From NCBI GenBank assembly GCA_016710785.1, contig JADJUE010000010.1, positions 62,001 through 126,000 of the forward strand: a stretch of 64,000 nucleotides of DNA, in the 5' to 3' direction. Source of the DNA: Candidatus Epilinea brevis. GTDB taxonomy: Bacteria; Chloroflexota; Anaerolineae; Epilineales; Epilineaceae. The notes beneath the pieces were generated by a model, which was not told the origin of the DNA, searched no databases, and saw only the letters and a list, made by a program, of their open reading frames with translations. Shown piece after piece: positions 36,972-46,105 of the stretch. The stretch's first letter is position 1. Every line of letters starts with the position of its first letter. A program made the translations under genes and the position numbers.

Positions 36972-38102
36972 ATGCCCACCCTCATCCTCTTCATCGACGC
37001 CCTGCCCTTCGACGACCTGGCACGCCTGCCCCGCCTGGCCGCCTGGCCCGCCACGGCGCGCCTCAAGCCCGGCTTCGGCTACTCCATCAACCTGCATGGC
37101 GAGCTCTTTGCCGGCAAGACGCCGGATCAACTGGGCTTCTTCGGTGAATGGGCCCTGGACGGCAGCCGCGCACCCGGGCGGCGTTACCGGCGCATCCTGC
37201 CCTTGTTGGACCGGGTCCTCCGGCCTTATGTCCTGAACCGCGGCCTGCAGAGCCTCCTGACCCGGCGCTACCGGCCCGGGCGCATCATGCCCAACCTGCC
37301 GCTCGGCTGGCTGGCCGACTACTCCCTGATCGGCGAGAAGGTTGACAGCCCACGCTTCCCCGCGCCCACGGTCTTCAGCCGCCATCCCCAGCTGCTGCGG
37401 GTGCCGACCACCGGGCTGGCCAAGGGCAGCCGCGACGCCGCGGTCACCGAGCGCGCCGCGCAGGCCATCGCCGGCGGGGCCGACTGCCTCTATGTGCCCC
37501 TGATCGACCTCGATGGTATCGGGCACAGCCACCGCCGTTCCGGTCCCCAGTGGGCCGAGCACCTAGGGCACCTCGACGAATGGGTCGATCTGCTTGCCGA
37601 TGGCTTCCTGGCCCGGCATCCCGACGGCCAGGTGTACGCCCTCAGCGATCATGGCATGGCCGACGTGCATGGCGCGGTGAAGCTGGAGCTGGAGGCCGTG
37701 GCCGGGCGGCCCGGCGCCGGCCGCTACCATTACTTCAGCGACTCCACTCTGCTTCGCGTCTGGGTGCATGACCAGACCCTGGGGCCCGCCATCGCCGGCT
37801 ACCTGCAGGAGGCGCAGGTCGGCCGCCTGATCGACCACGACGAGCGCCGGGCCTGGGGCATCAGCGACGAGCGCTTCGGCGACTTCATCGCCGTGCTGGA
37901 CGAGGGCCTCTGCTTCAAGCCCAGCACCTTCGCCCGCAACATCCCGGCCGCGATGCATGGCTACCATCCCGATGTGTCCAGCCAGCACGCGGTGCTCGCC
38001 GCCTGCGGCGCCGGGATCGGCGCGGACAGCCTGGCGGGCGTCGAGCGGACCCTGCACGTGCACGCCGTGCTGGAGCGAGCCCTCAGCCGACCGGCGGCCT
38101 GA
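36972..38102 (+). CDS. Alkaline-phosphatase-superfamily protein (phosphodiesterase-like)
   Basis: 376 aa. Metal-site motifs of the superfamily are visible: an early Asp in LILFIDALPFDDL, a mid-protein IDLDGIGHSHR, ALSDHGMADV and HGYHPDVSSQHAVL. The nucleophile Ser/Thr is probably in the NLHGELFAGKTPDQLG region. There is no signal peptide, so the enzyme is cytoplasmic. It could act on a phosphoester, nucleotide sugar or lipid. It is followed 30 nt later by a glycosyltransferase in the same direction, which suggests a shared glycan or lipid pathway. Confidence 0.75.
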   Translation: MPTLILFIDALPFDDLARLPRLAAWPATARLKPGFGYSINLHGELFAGKTPDQLGFFGEWALDGSRAPGRRYRRILPLLDRVLRPYVLNRGLQSLLTRRYRPGRIMPNLPLGWLADYSLIGEKVDSPRFPAPTVFSRHPQLLRVPTTGLAKGSRDAAVTERAAQAIAGGADCLYVPLIDLDGIGHSHRRSGPQWAEHLGHLDEWVDLLADGFLARHPDGQVYALSDHGMADVHGAVKLELEAVAGRPGAGRYHYFSDSTLLRVWVHDQTLGPAIAGYLQEAQVGRLIDHDERRAWGISDERFGDFIAVLDEGLCFKPSTFARNIPAAMHGYHPDVSSQHAVLAACGAGIGADSLAGVERTLHVHAVLERALSRPAA

Positions 38103-38132
38103 AGCGCCCGCCACCATGAAGCGACCCCGGCC

Positions 38133-39254
38133 TTGAAGTCCCCCCGCACCGCGCTCTTCGTCGACCACGCCGCCGCCCTGGGCGGCGCCGAGATCAGCCT
38201 CCTCACCCTGATGGCCGCCCTGGATCGCGATCGCTGGCGGCCGGTCCTGGCCACCGTGCCCGGTCGCCTGGCCGCCGAGGCCGAGCGGCTGGCGATCCCG
38301 GTCGCCTTCCTGCCCCTCGCCCGCCTGCAGGCCGACGGCGCTTCTCGCGCCGCTCACGCCCCCCGCGCCCTCTGGCGCCTGGCACGCGGCGCCTGGTCGC
38401 TCGCCCGCCTGGCCCGCGCCGAGCGCGCCGACCTGCTGCAGGCCAACGTCCTGCGCGCGGCGATCTACACCCTACCGGCGGCCCGCCTGGCGGGCAAGCC
38501 CTGGGTCTGGCATGTGCGGGACATCCTCGGGTCGACCACGAGCAGCCGGCTCCTCTGCCGTGAGGCCGCGGCCGTCATCGCCATCAGCCGCGCCGTGGCC
38601 GCCGCCCTGCCCTGTGCCGCGCGGGCGCAGGTCATCCCCAACCCCGTCACCGTCACGGCTTCAACCGGCGTGGACCGGCGGTCCTTAGGCCTGCCAGACG
38701 GTCAGCTCGTGGCCTCCGTCGGGCGCCTCCGGCCCTGGAAGGGGCATCACCGCTTCGTGGAGATGGCCGCCCAGGTAGAAGCGCCGGACGCCCGCTTCCT
38801 GATCATCGGCGGACGGGATCTAGGCGAGGACCGCGAAGACCTGGCCTACGGCGAGTCGCTGCGCCGCCAGGCCGACGCCCTGGGCCTCGGCGACCGCCTG
38901 ACCCTCCTCGGCGACCGCGGCGACCTGGCTGAGATCTGGCCCCATCTCTCGGTCCTGGTGCATGCCGCCGACGCCGAACCCTTCGGCCGCGTGCTGGCCG
39001 AAGCCCAGCTGGCGGGCGTCCCCGTGGTGGCCTTCGCCGACGGCGGTGTGCCGGAGGTGGTCCAGGACCAGGTCACCGGAATCCTCACCCCCGCGGGCGA
39101 CAGCCAGGCGCTGGCCGACGCGGTCGCCCGGCTGCTGGCCGATGCACAGCTGGCCGGGCGCCTCGGCGCCGCCGGTCGCCGCCTGGCGTCCGAACGCTTC
39201 GACCCCGCGGCGCATGCGCGGGCGGTGGAGCGGGTCTTCGACCACGTGACCTGA
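38133..39254 (+). CDS. Glycosyltransferase family 4 protein
   Basis: 373 aa from a TTG start at 38133; the ATG at 38116 is in another frame and stops after six codons. The N-terminal GT-B half has the acceptor loop ALGGAEISLLTLMAAL. The C-terminal donor half has VASVGRLRPWKGHHRFVEMA, then HAADAEPFGRVLAEAQLAGV and PVVAFADGGVPEVV, the conserved E-x7-E region that binds the nucleotide sugar. Cytoplasmic or membrane-associated; it transfers a sugar to an unknown acceptor, perhaps with the upstream phosphatase-like enzyme. Confidence 0.88.
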   Translation: MKSPRTALFVDHAAALGGAEISLLTLMAALDRDRWRPVLATVPGRLAAEAERLAIPVAFLPLARLQADGASRAAHAPRALWRLARGAWSLARLARAERADLLQANVLRAAIYTLPAARLAGKPWVWHVRDILGSTTSSRLLCREAAAVIAISRAVAAALPCAARAQVIPNPVTVTASTGVDRRSLGLPDGQLVASVGRLRPWKGHHRFVEMAAQVEAPDARFLIIGGRDLGEDREDLAYGESLRRQADALGLGDRLTLLGDRGDLAEIWPHLSVLVHAADAEPFGRVLAEAQLAGVPVVAFADGGVPEVVQDQVTGILTPAGDSQALADAVARLLADAQLAGRLGAAGRRLASERFDPAAHARAVERVFDHVT

Positions 39255-39298
39255 CCGCGACCGACCGCTGTTCTACACCGGCGCCTTGGGGCGAGGCG

Positions 39299-42103
39299 CT
39301 ATGCCGCCGCCTGCCTGCGCCGCAGCGCGATCATCGCCGCCGCCGCTCCCAGCCCAATGGCCATCAGCAGCCAGGTGGCCGGCTCCGGCACCTCAGGCGG
39401 CGGCTCCGGCCCGTCGTCCTCGTCGTCGCCGCCCTGGGCGGCCACCGTGCGGATGGCCGGGCCTGTGTCCGGGGTGCCGCCCGGCGTCTGGCCCGGGCCG
39501 GGGGTCGCCGTGACGTCGGCCACCGTGGGGCGCGGCGTGGCGGTCACCGGTGTGGCCGTGGGGCCTGGGGTGACGGTGGGCTTCCAGGGCTGGCCGTCCT
39601 GATACACCGAGAAGCCCCCATCTTCCAATCCCACCCACATGTAGCCCGTCGTGGGATCCACGGCGAAGGCGGCGATGGCATTGGCCGCCAGGCCGCTGGT
39701 CAAGGGTGTCAGCTCGATCCAGGAACGCGCGGCCTCGTCCCAGACCACCGCGCCGCCCACCGCCGAGTCGACCTTCCAGTCGCCCGAGGGGGACACCTCG
39801 CGCATCGCTTCCTGCTCAGCGAAATGCCCGCGGCTGGTGCCCGCCCACATGCGGCCGCGGCTGTCGGCCTGCAGCGCCGACACCCAGCCCGAGCCGGCCG
39901 CGCCATCCCAGGCCGGCTGCTCCCAGACCTGCCCCTGGGCGGCCACCTGACGGTTCACCACCGCGTCCATCAGCGGGAACTTCTCGGTGAGCTCCGTCAC
40001 CACGCCCTGGTAGGTGCCCGCCCAGGCCTTGCCGTCGCCATCGATGGCGATGCTGACCACGTCGCCCGTCAGGTCCTTCTCGCGGGTGTCCGTGCCGATC
40101 AGGGACAGGAAGCCGCCCTGGCCGCCGCGCCAGCTGACCAGGCCGGCGGCGTCCTTCATCGTCACCCCGCCGCCCTCGCGGCTCTGGTCGGCGCTGAAGG
40201 CGTCGGAATAGCTGGTGGCCAGCCACAACAGCGCGCCGCGCGCGGCGATGGCCGGCACCGTGTTGCCGGCCAGGGCATCGTCCCGGCTGCCCTGTTGCCG
40301 CAAGGTCTCCCAGACACCCGTCTCGGGATCGTAGACCAGCACGCCGCGCCCGCTGTTGGGGTTGGCGCCCAGCTTGCGCAGGCCGGTGCCCGTGCCCATC
40401 CACACCCGGCGGTCATCGCCGATGGCCACGCTGCCTAGGTTGGCGTCGCTGAGCTCGGGCTCGTCGCGGGAGCGCAGGGTGAGGTCCCAGACCCAGGTGC
40501 GCAGGTTCAAGCGGCTGACGCCGCCTTCCACGTAATCCGTGATCGTTCCGTCATAGCGGGCCTTGCCGGCCGTCACCCACAACTCCGGCGTGCCGTCTGG
40601 CGCCTGCCTGAGGGCCAGACCGGTAATCGTGTTACCGGCCAAACGGGTGCCGGTGTTGTCATAGGTGTATTGATGCCAGACCCGCGGCAGCCCCGGGTCG
40701 CGGCGCAGCAGGCCCTGCTCGCGCGTTCCGGCCCATAGCGTGCCGTCGTCGGTGAAGACCATGGCCGTGATGTCGTTGGCAGCCGGCGCCGGACCGGAGG
40801 CGCGCAGGGCCGGCTGCGCCAGGCCCGCGGCATCGACCGGGATGATGCCCGCGCCGCCCATGCCGTCCGCCAGACCGCTGCCGTTGGCCCCGGCATAGAC
40901 CTGGCCGCCCACCTGCGCGAAGCTGGTCAGCACCGCGGTGGGCCAGCTCTGGTCGTCGTCGAACAGCTCCCAGCGCTGCCCATCCCAGCGGGCCACGTAC
41001 GCGCCCTGGCCGTTGGTCGAGCCGCAAGCAGCCCAGGTCTCGCCGGCCAGGGCGGTGACAGCCCACACGTAATTCTCGCAGAGACCATCGCGCTTCAGGT
41101 AGCTCTGCCATTCGGCGGCGCCGTCCCAGACGATCACGCCCCGCGACCAGGTGCCCATCCACAAGCGGCCGTCGGGGGCCATCGAGAGGCGCATGATCTT
41201 GTCGGAGGGCGGACCGCTGGGTTGGCTGGCGAGCGGGTCCGCGGCCGCGACATGGCGCCAGCCGCCCCGCGCCGGGTCGTAGACCGACAGGGCCGGCTGC
41301 GGATCGGAGCTTGGGCTGATGCCTACCGCCGTCAGCTTGCCGCGGCCATGCGCCAGGTACACCTTGCCGTCGGTGCCCACCGCAATGTCCTGGACATGCG
41401 GCGCCCCGGGCCCGTCCAAGGGATCCGTAGCCGTCGCATCCAGGTCGACGGCAACCACCTCGCGGAAGTCCGCGGCCCCCACATCCAACACCGCGACACC
41501 CTCCGGCGTTCCGGCCCAGACCGCCCCGGCGGCGTCCACCGCGATGGCCGTGACCAGCACGTCCGGCAGGCCCTGGCTGACGCCGTAGGCCTGCCAGGCG
41601 CCGCCGAGGCTGGTGGGTACCCGGCTGACGCCCTCTCCGGTGGCCAGCCAGGCGTTGCCGCGCGCATCGAAGGCCAGGTCGTGGATGACGTTGCTCAGCA
41701 GGCCCGCCTGCTGTGGAAAGAGGAACTGCTCGAAGGTCTCACGGCCGAGGTCCCAGACCAGGAGGCCGCCGCCTTCGGTGCCCGACCAGAGCTGACCGGT
41801 GGCGCCGGGCGGACTGCCCAGGGCCAGGATCTCGTCGCCGCCGGCATAGGTCTGCCAGCGACCGGTGTCCAGCAGCGGGTCGGCGGCCACGGCCGGGCGG
41901 GCAACGGGCCGCGCGAGGCTGCCCAAAAGCGGCGTCAGGATCAGGCAGACCCAGACGACGCGGTTCCGGAGGACAGGGGTCAGGGCAGCGGCGGCCGGCG
42001 CCTTGCCCTGCAGGTCAGCATAGGTGGACGCCAGTGGGTGCTGCAGACGGTCATCCGACAGCGACCTCGGCTGCTTGCGCGGCGAAAGTGAGCGCCAGTT
42101 CAT
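39299..42103 (-). CDS. Surface two-component-regulator-type propeller with PEP-CTERM-like tail
   Basis: 934 aa; ATG with AGGAG 10 nt upstream. An N-terminal membrane signal (VVWVCLILTPLLGSLARPVA) precedes many Reg_prop repeats (LWSGTEGGGLLVWDLG, NAWLATGEGVSRV, AVWAGTPEGVAVLDVG, KAWAGTYQGVVTEL), forming one or two seven-bladed propellers. A Thr/Pro linker leads to a C-terminus VPEPATWLLMAIGLGAAA then ALRRRQ, matching PEP-CTERM sorting tails (Pro-Glu-Pro, hydrophobic helix, Arg cluster). An exosortase would process it, but none is in the window. It lies downstream of another propeller gene in the same direction. Confidence 0.85.
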   Translation of the reverse strand: MNWRSLSPRKQPRSLSDDRLQHPLASTYADLQGKAPAAAALTPVLRNRVVWVCLILTPLLGSLARPVARPAVAADPLLDTGRWQTYAGGDEILALGSPPGATGQLWSGTEGGGLLVWDLGRETFEQFLFPQQAGLLSNVIHDLAFDARGNAWLATGEGVSRVPTSLGGAWQAYGVSQGLPDVLVTAIAVDAAGAVWAGTPEGVAVLDVGAADFREVVAVDLDATATDPLDGPGAPHVQDIAVGTDGKVYLAHGRGKLTAVGISPSSDPQPALSVYDPARGGWRHVAAADPLASQPSGPPSDKIMRLSMAPDGRLWMGTWSRGVIVWDGAAEWQSYLKRDGLCENYVWAVTALAGETWAACGSTNGQGAYVARWDGQRWELFDDDQSWPTAVLTSFAQVGGQVYAGANGSGLADGMGGAGIIPVDAAGLAQPALRASGPAPAANDITAMVFTDDGTLWAGTREQGLLRRDPGLPRVWHQYTYDNTGTRLAGNTITGLALRQAPDGTPELWVTAGKARYDGTITDYVEGGVSRLNLRTWVWDLTLRSRDEPELSDANLGSVAIGDDRRVWMGTGTGLRKLGANPNSGRGVLVYDPETGVWETLRQQGSRDDALAGNTVPAIAARGALLWLATSYSDAFSADQSREGGGVTMKDAAGLVSWRGGQGGFLSLIGTDTREKDLTGDVVSIAIDGDGKAWAGTYQGVVTELTEKFPLMDAVVNRQVAAQGQVWEQPAWDGAAGSGWVSALQADSRGRMWAGTSRGHFAEQEAMREVSPSGDWKVDSAVGGAVVWDEAARSWIELTPLTSGLAANAIAAFAVDPTTGYMWVGLEDGGFSVYQDGQPWKPTVTPGPTATPVTATPRPTVADVTATPGPGQTPGGTPDTGPAIRTVAAQGGDDEDDGPEPPPEVPEPATWLLMAIGLGAAAAMIALRRRQAAA

Positions 42104-42354
42104 CGGCGATAGGCTCCTGTTAGCGCGGGGGCGTGTCAGCGGGGTCCGCAGCGGCCAGCGAGGCGCCCGCGCCCCTCACCGCTACGCCTGCGCCGGATGG
42201 AATCGGGTCCTTGCCGTCAAGAGGACGCTGGGGGCGAGGTCCATCGGCGAGTATAGCGCCCCGCCGGAGACCTCAGCAAACGCTCAGGATCGACGGCCGT
42301 GGCGTCTGCCGGGTGCATGCAATGGATGCGTGCGGTGGTTGGACCGGGGCGCGC

Positions 42355-44841
42355 TCAGGGCAGAATCACGAAGCGCGGCTCCTGGGCGCTGGGGACGCGC
42401 GGCAGGAAGATGGCATAAGGCATGCGGCGGAAGAGGCGGTCTGTGCCGCTGGGTCCGGTGCCGGGCTGTTCGGGCTCCGGCGGCTTGGGCGGCGCGAGCA
42501 GGAAGAGCCCCTCGGAAGCGGAGCCGAACCAGACCCGGTCGCCGACGATGAGCAGCGCCGCCATCTGTTCCGAGGGCAGGCCGCCGGCATGCGCCCGCTC
42601 GGCATGCCAGCTTCCGTCGGCCAGGATGCGCACGCCGTCATGGGCCGTGCCAGCCCACAGTCGCGCGGCGCCGTCCAGCGCCAGGGCCCGCACGGCATCC
42701 GCGGACGCGAAGCGGTGATGCGTCACCTGTCCGTCGGGACTCACCTCCTCCACGATGCCGTCCGGACGACGATCGGGATCGAAGATGCCGTTGGCATAGG
42801 CCATGCCGCCCAGCCACACGCGCCCGCCCGGCTGCACCACCACCGAGCGCAGATCGATCAGCGGCCTGGTCTGCGTGCCGCCCTCCTTCACCGCCGGCGT
42901 CAGGCCCTCGGCGGACCCGATGCGGCGCCAGGTGCCGGCGGTCAGGTCGAAGATGTTCAGGCCCCCGCCCAGGTTGAGCCTGGCTCCCCCCGGTCGGTTG
43001 TCGATGTAGTAGAAATAGGCCGTGGCCGCGTACACCTTGCCCTCGACAACCGTCAGATCGGTGATGTTGTCGCTGGTCAGGTCTCCGAAGGTGTACTTGC
43101 GCTCCACCTTGCGGTCCTGCAGGTTCAGGACGGCCAGGCCCGCGCCGCGGTAGGTCAGCTCTTTGGGGCCGCGATCCGTCGCGCCGGTGCCCACCCATAG
43201 CTTGCCCCGCCCGTCCAGGGCCAAGGCGGACAGGTGGTTGCCGGGCAGGCCGTCGCTGGTGCTGAGGCGCGTCCAGATCTGGCCGTCGAAGCGGCTCAGG
43301 CCGCCATCGGTCCAGCGGTTGAGCTTGCTGTCGTATTGGGTCTGGCGGGTGGCCACCCATACGATGCCGCCCGCCTCGATGACGATGTCGGCGATGCTGT
43401 CGGATCCCAGGCCGCCACCGGTGCTGGCCCGGGTGTAATGGCGCCACAAGCCCGAACGGTCGCGCACGGCGATGCCGCCGCGGGCCGTGCCCACCCACAG
43501 CTCCTCACCGACGGGATCCTGCGCCAGGGCGGTCACCTCGTTCTCCGGCAGGCTGGCGCCGGCCGCCGGCGGGGCGCGGAAGACGCGCACCGTCTGCCGG
43601 TCGCCCAGCAGCCGGGTCAATCCCAGGCCGGAGGTCTGGCCGTCACCGCCCAGCCGGGCGGCGCCGAACCATACGCCGGCATCGTCGTCGGGCAGGATGG
43701 CGTTGATGAGGTCTGAGGGCAGACCGTCGGTCGTGCGCAGCAGGAACCAGGCGTCGTCGTCCGCCTTGGCCGGCGTGCCGCGCGCGTCCAACACGTTCAC
43801 GCCCCGCCCCTGGCCGTTGAAGGTCGCTGTTCCCATCCACAGCGCATCGTCCGGCCCGATGGCCAGGGCGCTCACGTAATCGGACTGGATGCAGCGCTGG
43901 CTGTTGCCGCAGTCGCGGTACTGGGTCCACCTGGCGCCGTCGTAGGCCGCCAGGCCTCGCCCCCAGGTGCCGGCCCATAGGGCCTCGCGACCGGCGACCA
44001 GATGACGCACACTGTCGGACAGGCCGGAATCGCTGGCGCTGTCATGGCGCGTCCAGCCGCTGACCGTGCGCACCGCCACGCCGCCGCCCGCCCAGACCCA
44101 GCGCCCGGGCTCCTTGTCGCCGCCGGCGTCGGTCTGGCCGGGCTGCCAGCGGCGATAGGGCTCGGACGCCAGCCACATCGCCCCTTTCCAGAAGGCGAGA
44201 TCGCGGATGTTGTCCGACGGCAGCCCGCTGGCCTGCCGAAAGGCCGACCATTGCGTGAGGTCCGGCGTGTAGGCCACACCGCCGCCCACCCAGGCCCCCG
44301 GCGTCTCGACGCCGTCGACCGTCACCTGCGGATCCCAGACCTGCTCGCCGGCCACCCACAGGCGGTCGCGGTCATCGATCGCCAGGGCGGTCAGCGATGG
44401 CGAGGACACGCCGGCGTCGACCACGCTGAAGCGGTCGCGGGACGGGTCGTAGACCGCCAGGCCACCGCAGGTGGCCGCGAACCAGCGCTCACGCCAGCGG
44501 ATGAGGTCGCGGATCTTGTTGCAGGGCAGACCGTCCTGGGGTGCCAGGTACTGACGGATGACCTGCCCGTCGCGGCGCCACCGAAGAATGCCCCCACCCT
44601 GGCTGCCGCTCCACAGCTCAGAAGGTCCAAGGGCCAGGGCCCGCAGGTCTTCGCCGTTGGCGAAGCTGCTCCAGTCACCCACCAGGCGCCAATCAGCGGC
44701 GGGCGGGTCCTCGCTGCGCGCGGCGAGGGCGGGCGAACATCCGGCGAGCAGCAGGAAGAAGGCGACGGACAGCACAAGCAGCCGACGGCCGACGGACGAA
44801 AGGGCTGCAACCAAGGTCAGGCGGGGGCAATGTCGGTTCAT
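42355..44841 (-). CDS. Lipoprotein with two-component-regulator-type propeller repeats
   Basis: 828 aa. The signal peptide ends in a lipobox (FFLLLAGC), so the Cys is probably lipid-modified. Reg_prop-type repeats follow (ELWSGSQGGGILRWRRDGQ, ALWAGTWGRGLAAYDGARW, ELWVGTARGGIAVRDRSG, KLWVGTGATDRGPKEL). The end is IFLPRVPSAQEPRFVILP. No kinase or output domain is attached, so it is a free-standing surface propeller. It is probably transcribed with the related gene at 39299, with a 250-bp gap between them. Confidence 0.82.
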   Translation of the reverse strand: MNRHCPRLTLVAALSSVGRRLLVLSVAFFLLLAGCSPALAARSEDPPAADWRLVGDWSSFANGEDLRALALGPSELWSGSQGGGILRWRRDGQVIRQYLAPQDGLPCNKIRDLIRWRERWFAATCGGLAVYDPSRDRFSVVDAGVSSPSLTALAIDDRDRLWVAGEQVWDPQVTVDGVETPGAWVGGGVAYTPDLTQWSAFRQASGLPSDNIRDLAFWKGAMWLASEPYRRWQPGQTDAGGDKEPGRWVWAGGGVAVRTVSGWTRHDSASDSGLSDSVRHLVAGREALWAGTWGRGLAAYDGARWTQYRDCGNSQRCIQSDYVSALAIGPDDALWMGTATFNGQGRGVNVLDARGTPAKADDDAWFLLRTTDGLPSDLINAILPDDDAGVWFGAARLGGDGQTSGLGLTRLLGDRQTVRVFRAPPAAGASLPENEVTALAQDPVGEELWVGTARGGIAVRDRSGLWRHYTRASTGGGLGSDSIADIVIEAGGIVWVATRQTQYDSKLNRWTDGGLSRFDGQIWTRLSTSDGLPGNHLSALALDGRGKLWVGTGATDRGPKELTYRGAGLAVLNLQDRKVERKYTFGDLTSDNITDLTVVEGKVYAATAYFYYIDNRPGGARLNLGGGLNIFDLTAGTWRRIGSAEGLTPAVKEGGTQTRPLIDLRSVVVQPGGRVWLGGMAYANGIFDPDRRPDGIVEEVSPDGQVTHHRFASADAVRALALDGAARLWAGTAHDGVRILADGSWHAERAHAGGLPSEQMAALLIVGDRVWFGSASEGLFLLAPPKPPEPEQPGTGPSGTDRLFRRMPYAIFLPRVPSAQEPRFVILP

Positions 44842-45030
44842 GGGCCGGGCTCCGGAGCGTGCTTCAAGGACGGGCTTGCCCCGTACCGCCTGCGGCAGGT
44901 ATCGGACAGGGCCATCCTATGAGAACGGCCCGCCGGCCCGGGCGTTACCCGCAATCACCGACGCACGCGCCTACCTGCCAGCGTTGGCTTGCCCGCAAGA
45001 CCGGACCTCGCGAACCGGATCTTGCGGTCC

Positions 45031-45085
45031 GGTTCGGAAGCCGCTGGTTCGAAAGCCCGGGTTCGGAAGCCCAGGCGCGGAAGCC
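45031..45085. repeat. Four tandem copies of a GGTTCGGAAGCC-like motif
   Basis: Units start at 45031, 45046, 45060 and 45074 (12 bp each, period 14-15; the second has GAAA for GGAA and the fourth GGCG for GGTT). They lie just beyond the 3' end of the minus-strand gene at 45112, next to a 7-bp inverted repeat (AACCGGA/TCCGGTT). Confidence 0.5.
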
Positions 45086-45111
45086 CCGTTTGCGACGCCC
45101 GGTCGCTTCGA

Positions 45112-45747
45112 TCAGGGCCGCTCGGTCTGGCAGCTCCAGAAGAACCAGTCCTGTGAAAGGCTGCGGCCGCTGTCGGGCGCGCCGCCGGCCGCGGCGTCGA
45201 AGTCCGCCTGCTGCAGGTACAGGCCGCTGGTGGAGTTGGGGCATAGGGTGTAGCCGCGCGGGCTGGTGTCGACCAGCCGCACTTCGTAGGGCGGCGGATC
45301 GGTGAGCTGCGCGTTGTTCACCAGGTCCAGCTGCGCCCCGCTGGAACGCTTCAGCCGGCCGGACCACAGCACCCGCGCGTCGTCGTCAGGGTCCAGGATG
45401 ACCACCAGCAAGGGCTCCAATGGCTGCGACGCCGCACCCATCGCGTCCGCTCCGGAGAACACCCCGTCACAACCGGGGCAGAGGTACGCGCCCTTGCCGA
45501 CGGTGTCCGGGAAGGCCCTGAGTCGCAGCCGCCACACCCGGTCCGGTGCCGGCGTGGGCACCGCGGGCGGATCGCCCGGGGTCGCCTGGGCCGGCGCGGC
45601 CGCCACCACCTGGGCCGCGAAGTCGCGCGCCATCGGGCGCCATTGCAGCCCATGCGTGGCCCGACCAAGGCCCGCCCCGGCGCCTACGAGCAGCGCGATC
45701 GCGGCAGTTCGGCGCAGGAAGCGCCAGTTGGAGTTCGAGTCGCTCAT
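45112..45747 (-). CDS. Secreted protein of unknown function
   Basis: About 211 aa from the ATG at 45747, which has AGAGGTGG just upstream; a longer frame to 45861 lacks support. A signal anchor (TAAIALLVGAGAGLG) precedes a Pro-rich spacer and a beta-rich domain with Cys residues (YLCPGCDGVFSGADAMG, GYTLCPNSTSGLYL, FFWSCQ) that may form disulfides. No family is recognised. It is transcribed away from the membrane protein at 46106. Confidence 0.6.
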   Translation of the reverse strand: MSDSNSNWRFLRRTAAIALLVGAGAGLGRATHGLQWRPMARDFAAQVVAAAPAQATPGDPPAVPTPAPDRVWRLRLRAFPDTVGKGAYLCPGCDGVFSGADAMGAASQPLEPLLVVILDPDDDARVLWSGRLKRSSGAQLDLVNNAQLTDPPPYEVRLVDTSPRGYTLCPNSTSGLYLQQADFDAAAGGAPDSGRSLSQDWFFWSCQTERP

Positions 45748-46105
45748 CACCCACCTCTTATCAAACAGCATATCGGTGCGCAGAAATAGGGCAAATCCGC
45801 CGGATCGGGCAATCGTCCCCCCGTCGTCGGTGTCGATAGTATTAACGCAGGCGCTGGTCAAGCGGATACGGCTTAACCCGGAAGTCCCCGCGAAGGGGCC
45901 GCAAGGGCCGGGCTTGCGCGCCGTGATTGCCAGCAGCGTCCAGCCGGGTTACCCTATGGGTCCAGGCTCCGCCACGGGTGGCGCATTCGTCGGACCTCAC
46001 GGTCGGCCTGGCCTCCGGAATCCGTATGGCGCCATTTGCGCCAGCCCACCTGGAGCGCGCTCGACCGGTGCCCTCTGCGCGCCGCGCAAGGAGACGTCAA
46101 CGATC
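45748..46105. other. Divergent intergenic region
   Basis: About 360 bp between two divergently transcribed genes, so it must hold both promoters. No confident -35/-10 pair stands out. AAGGAG at 46088-46093 lies 12 nt before the next start, a rather long spacing. Confidence 0.4.

Noticed and set aside
45031..45085. GGTTCGAAAGCC resembles a tRNA T-arm
   Set aside because: It recurs four times in tandem and no acceptor or anticodon stem can be folded around it.
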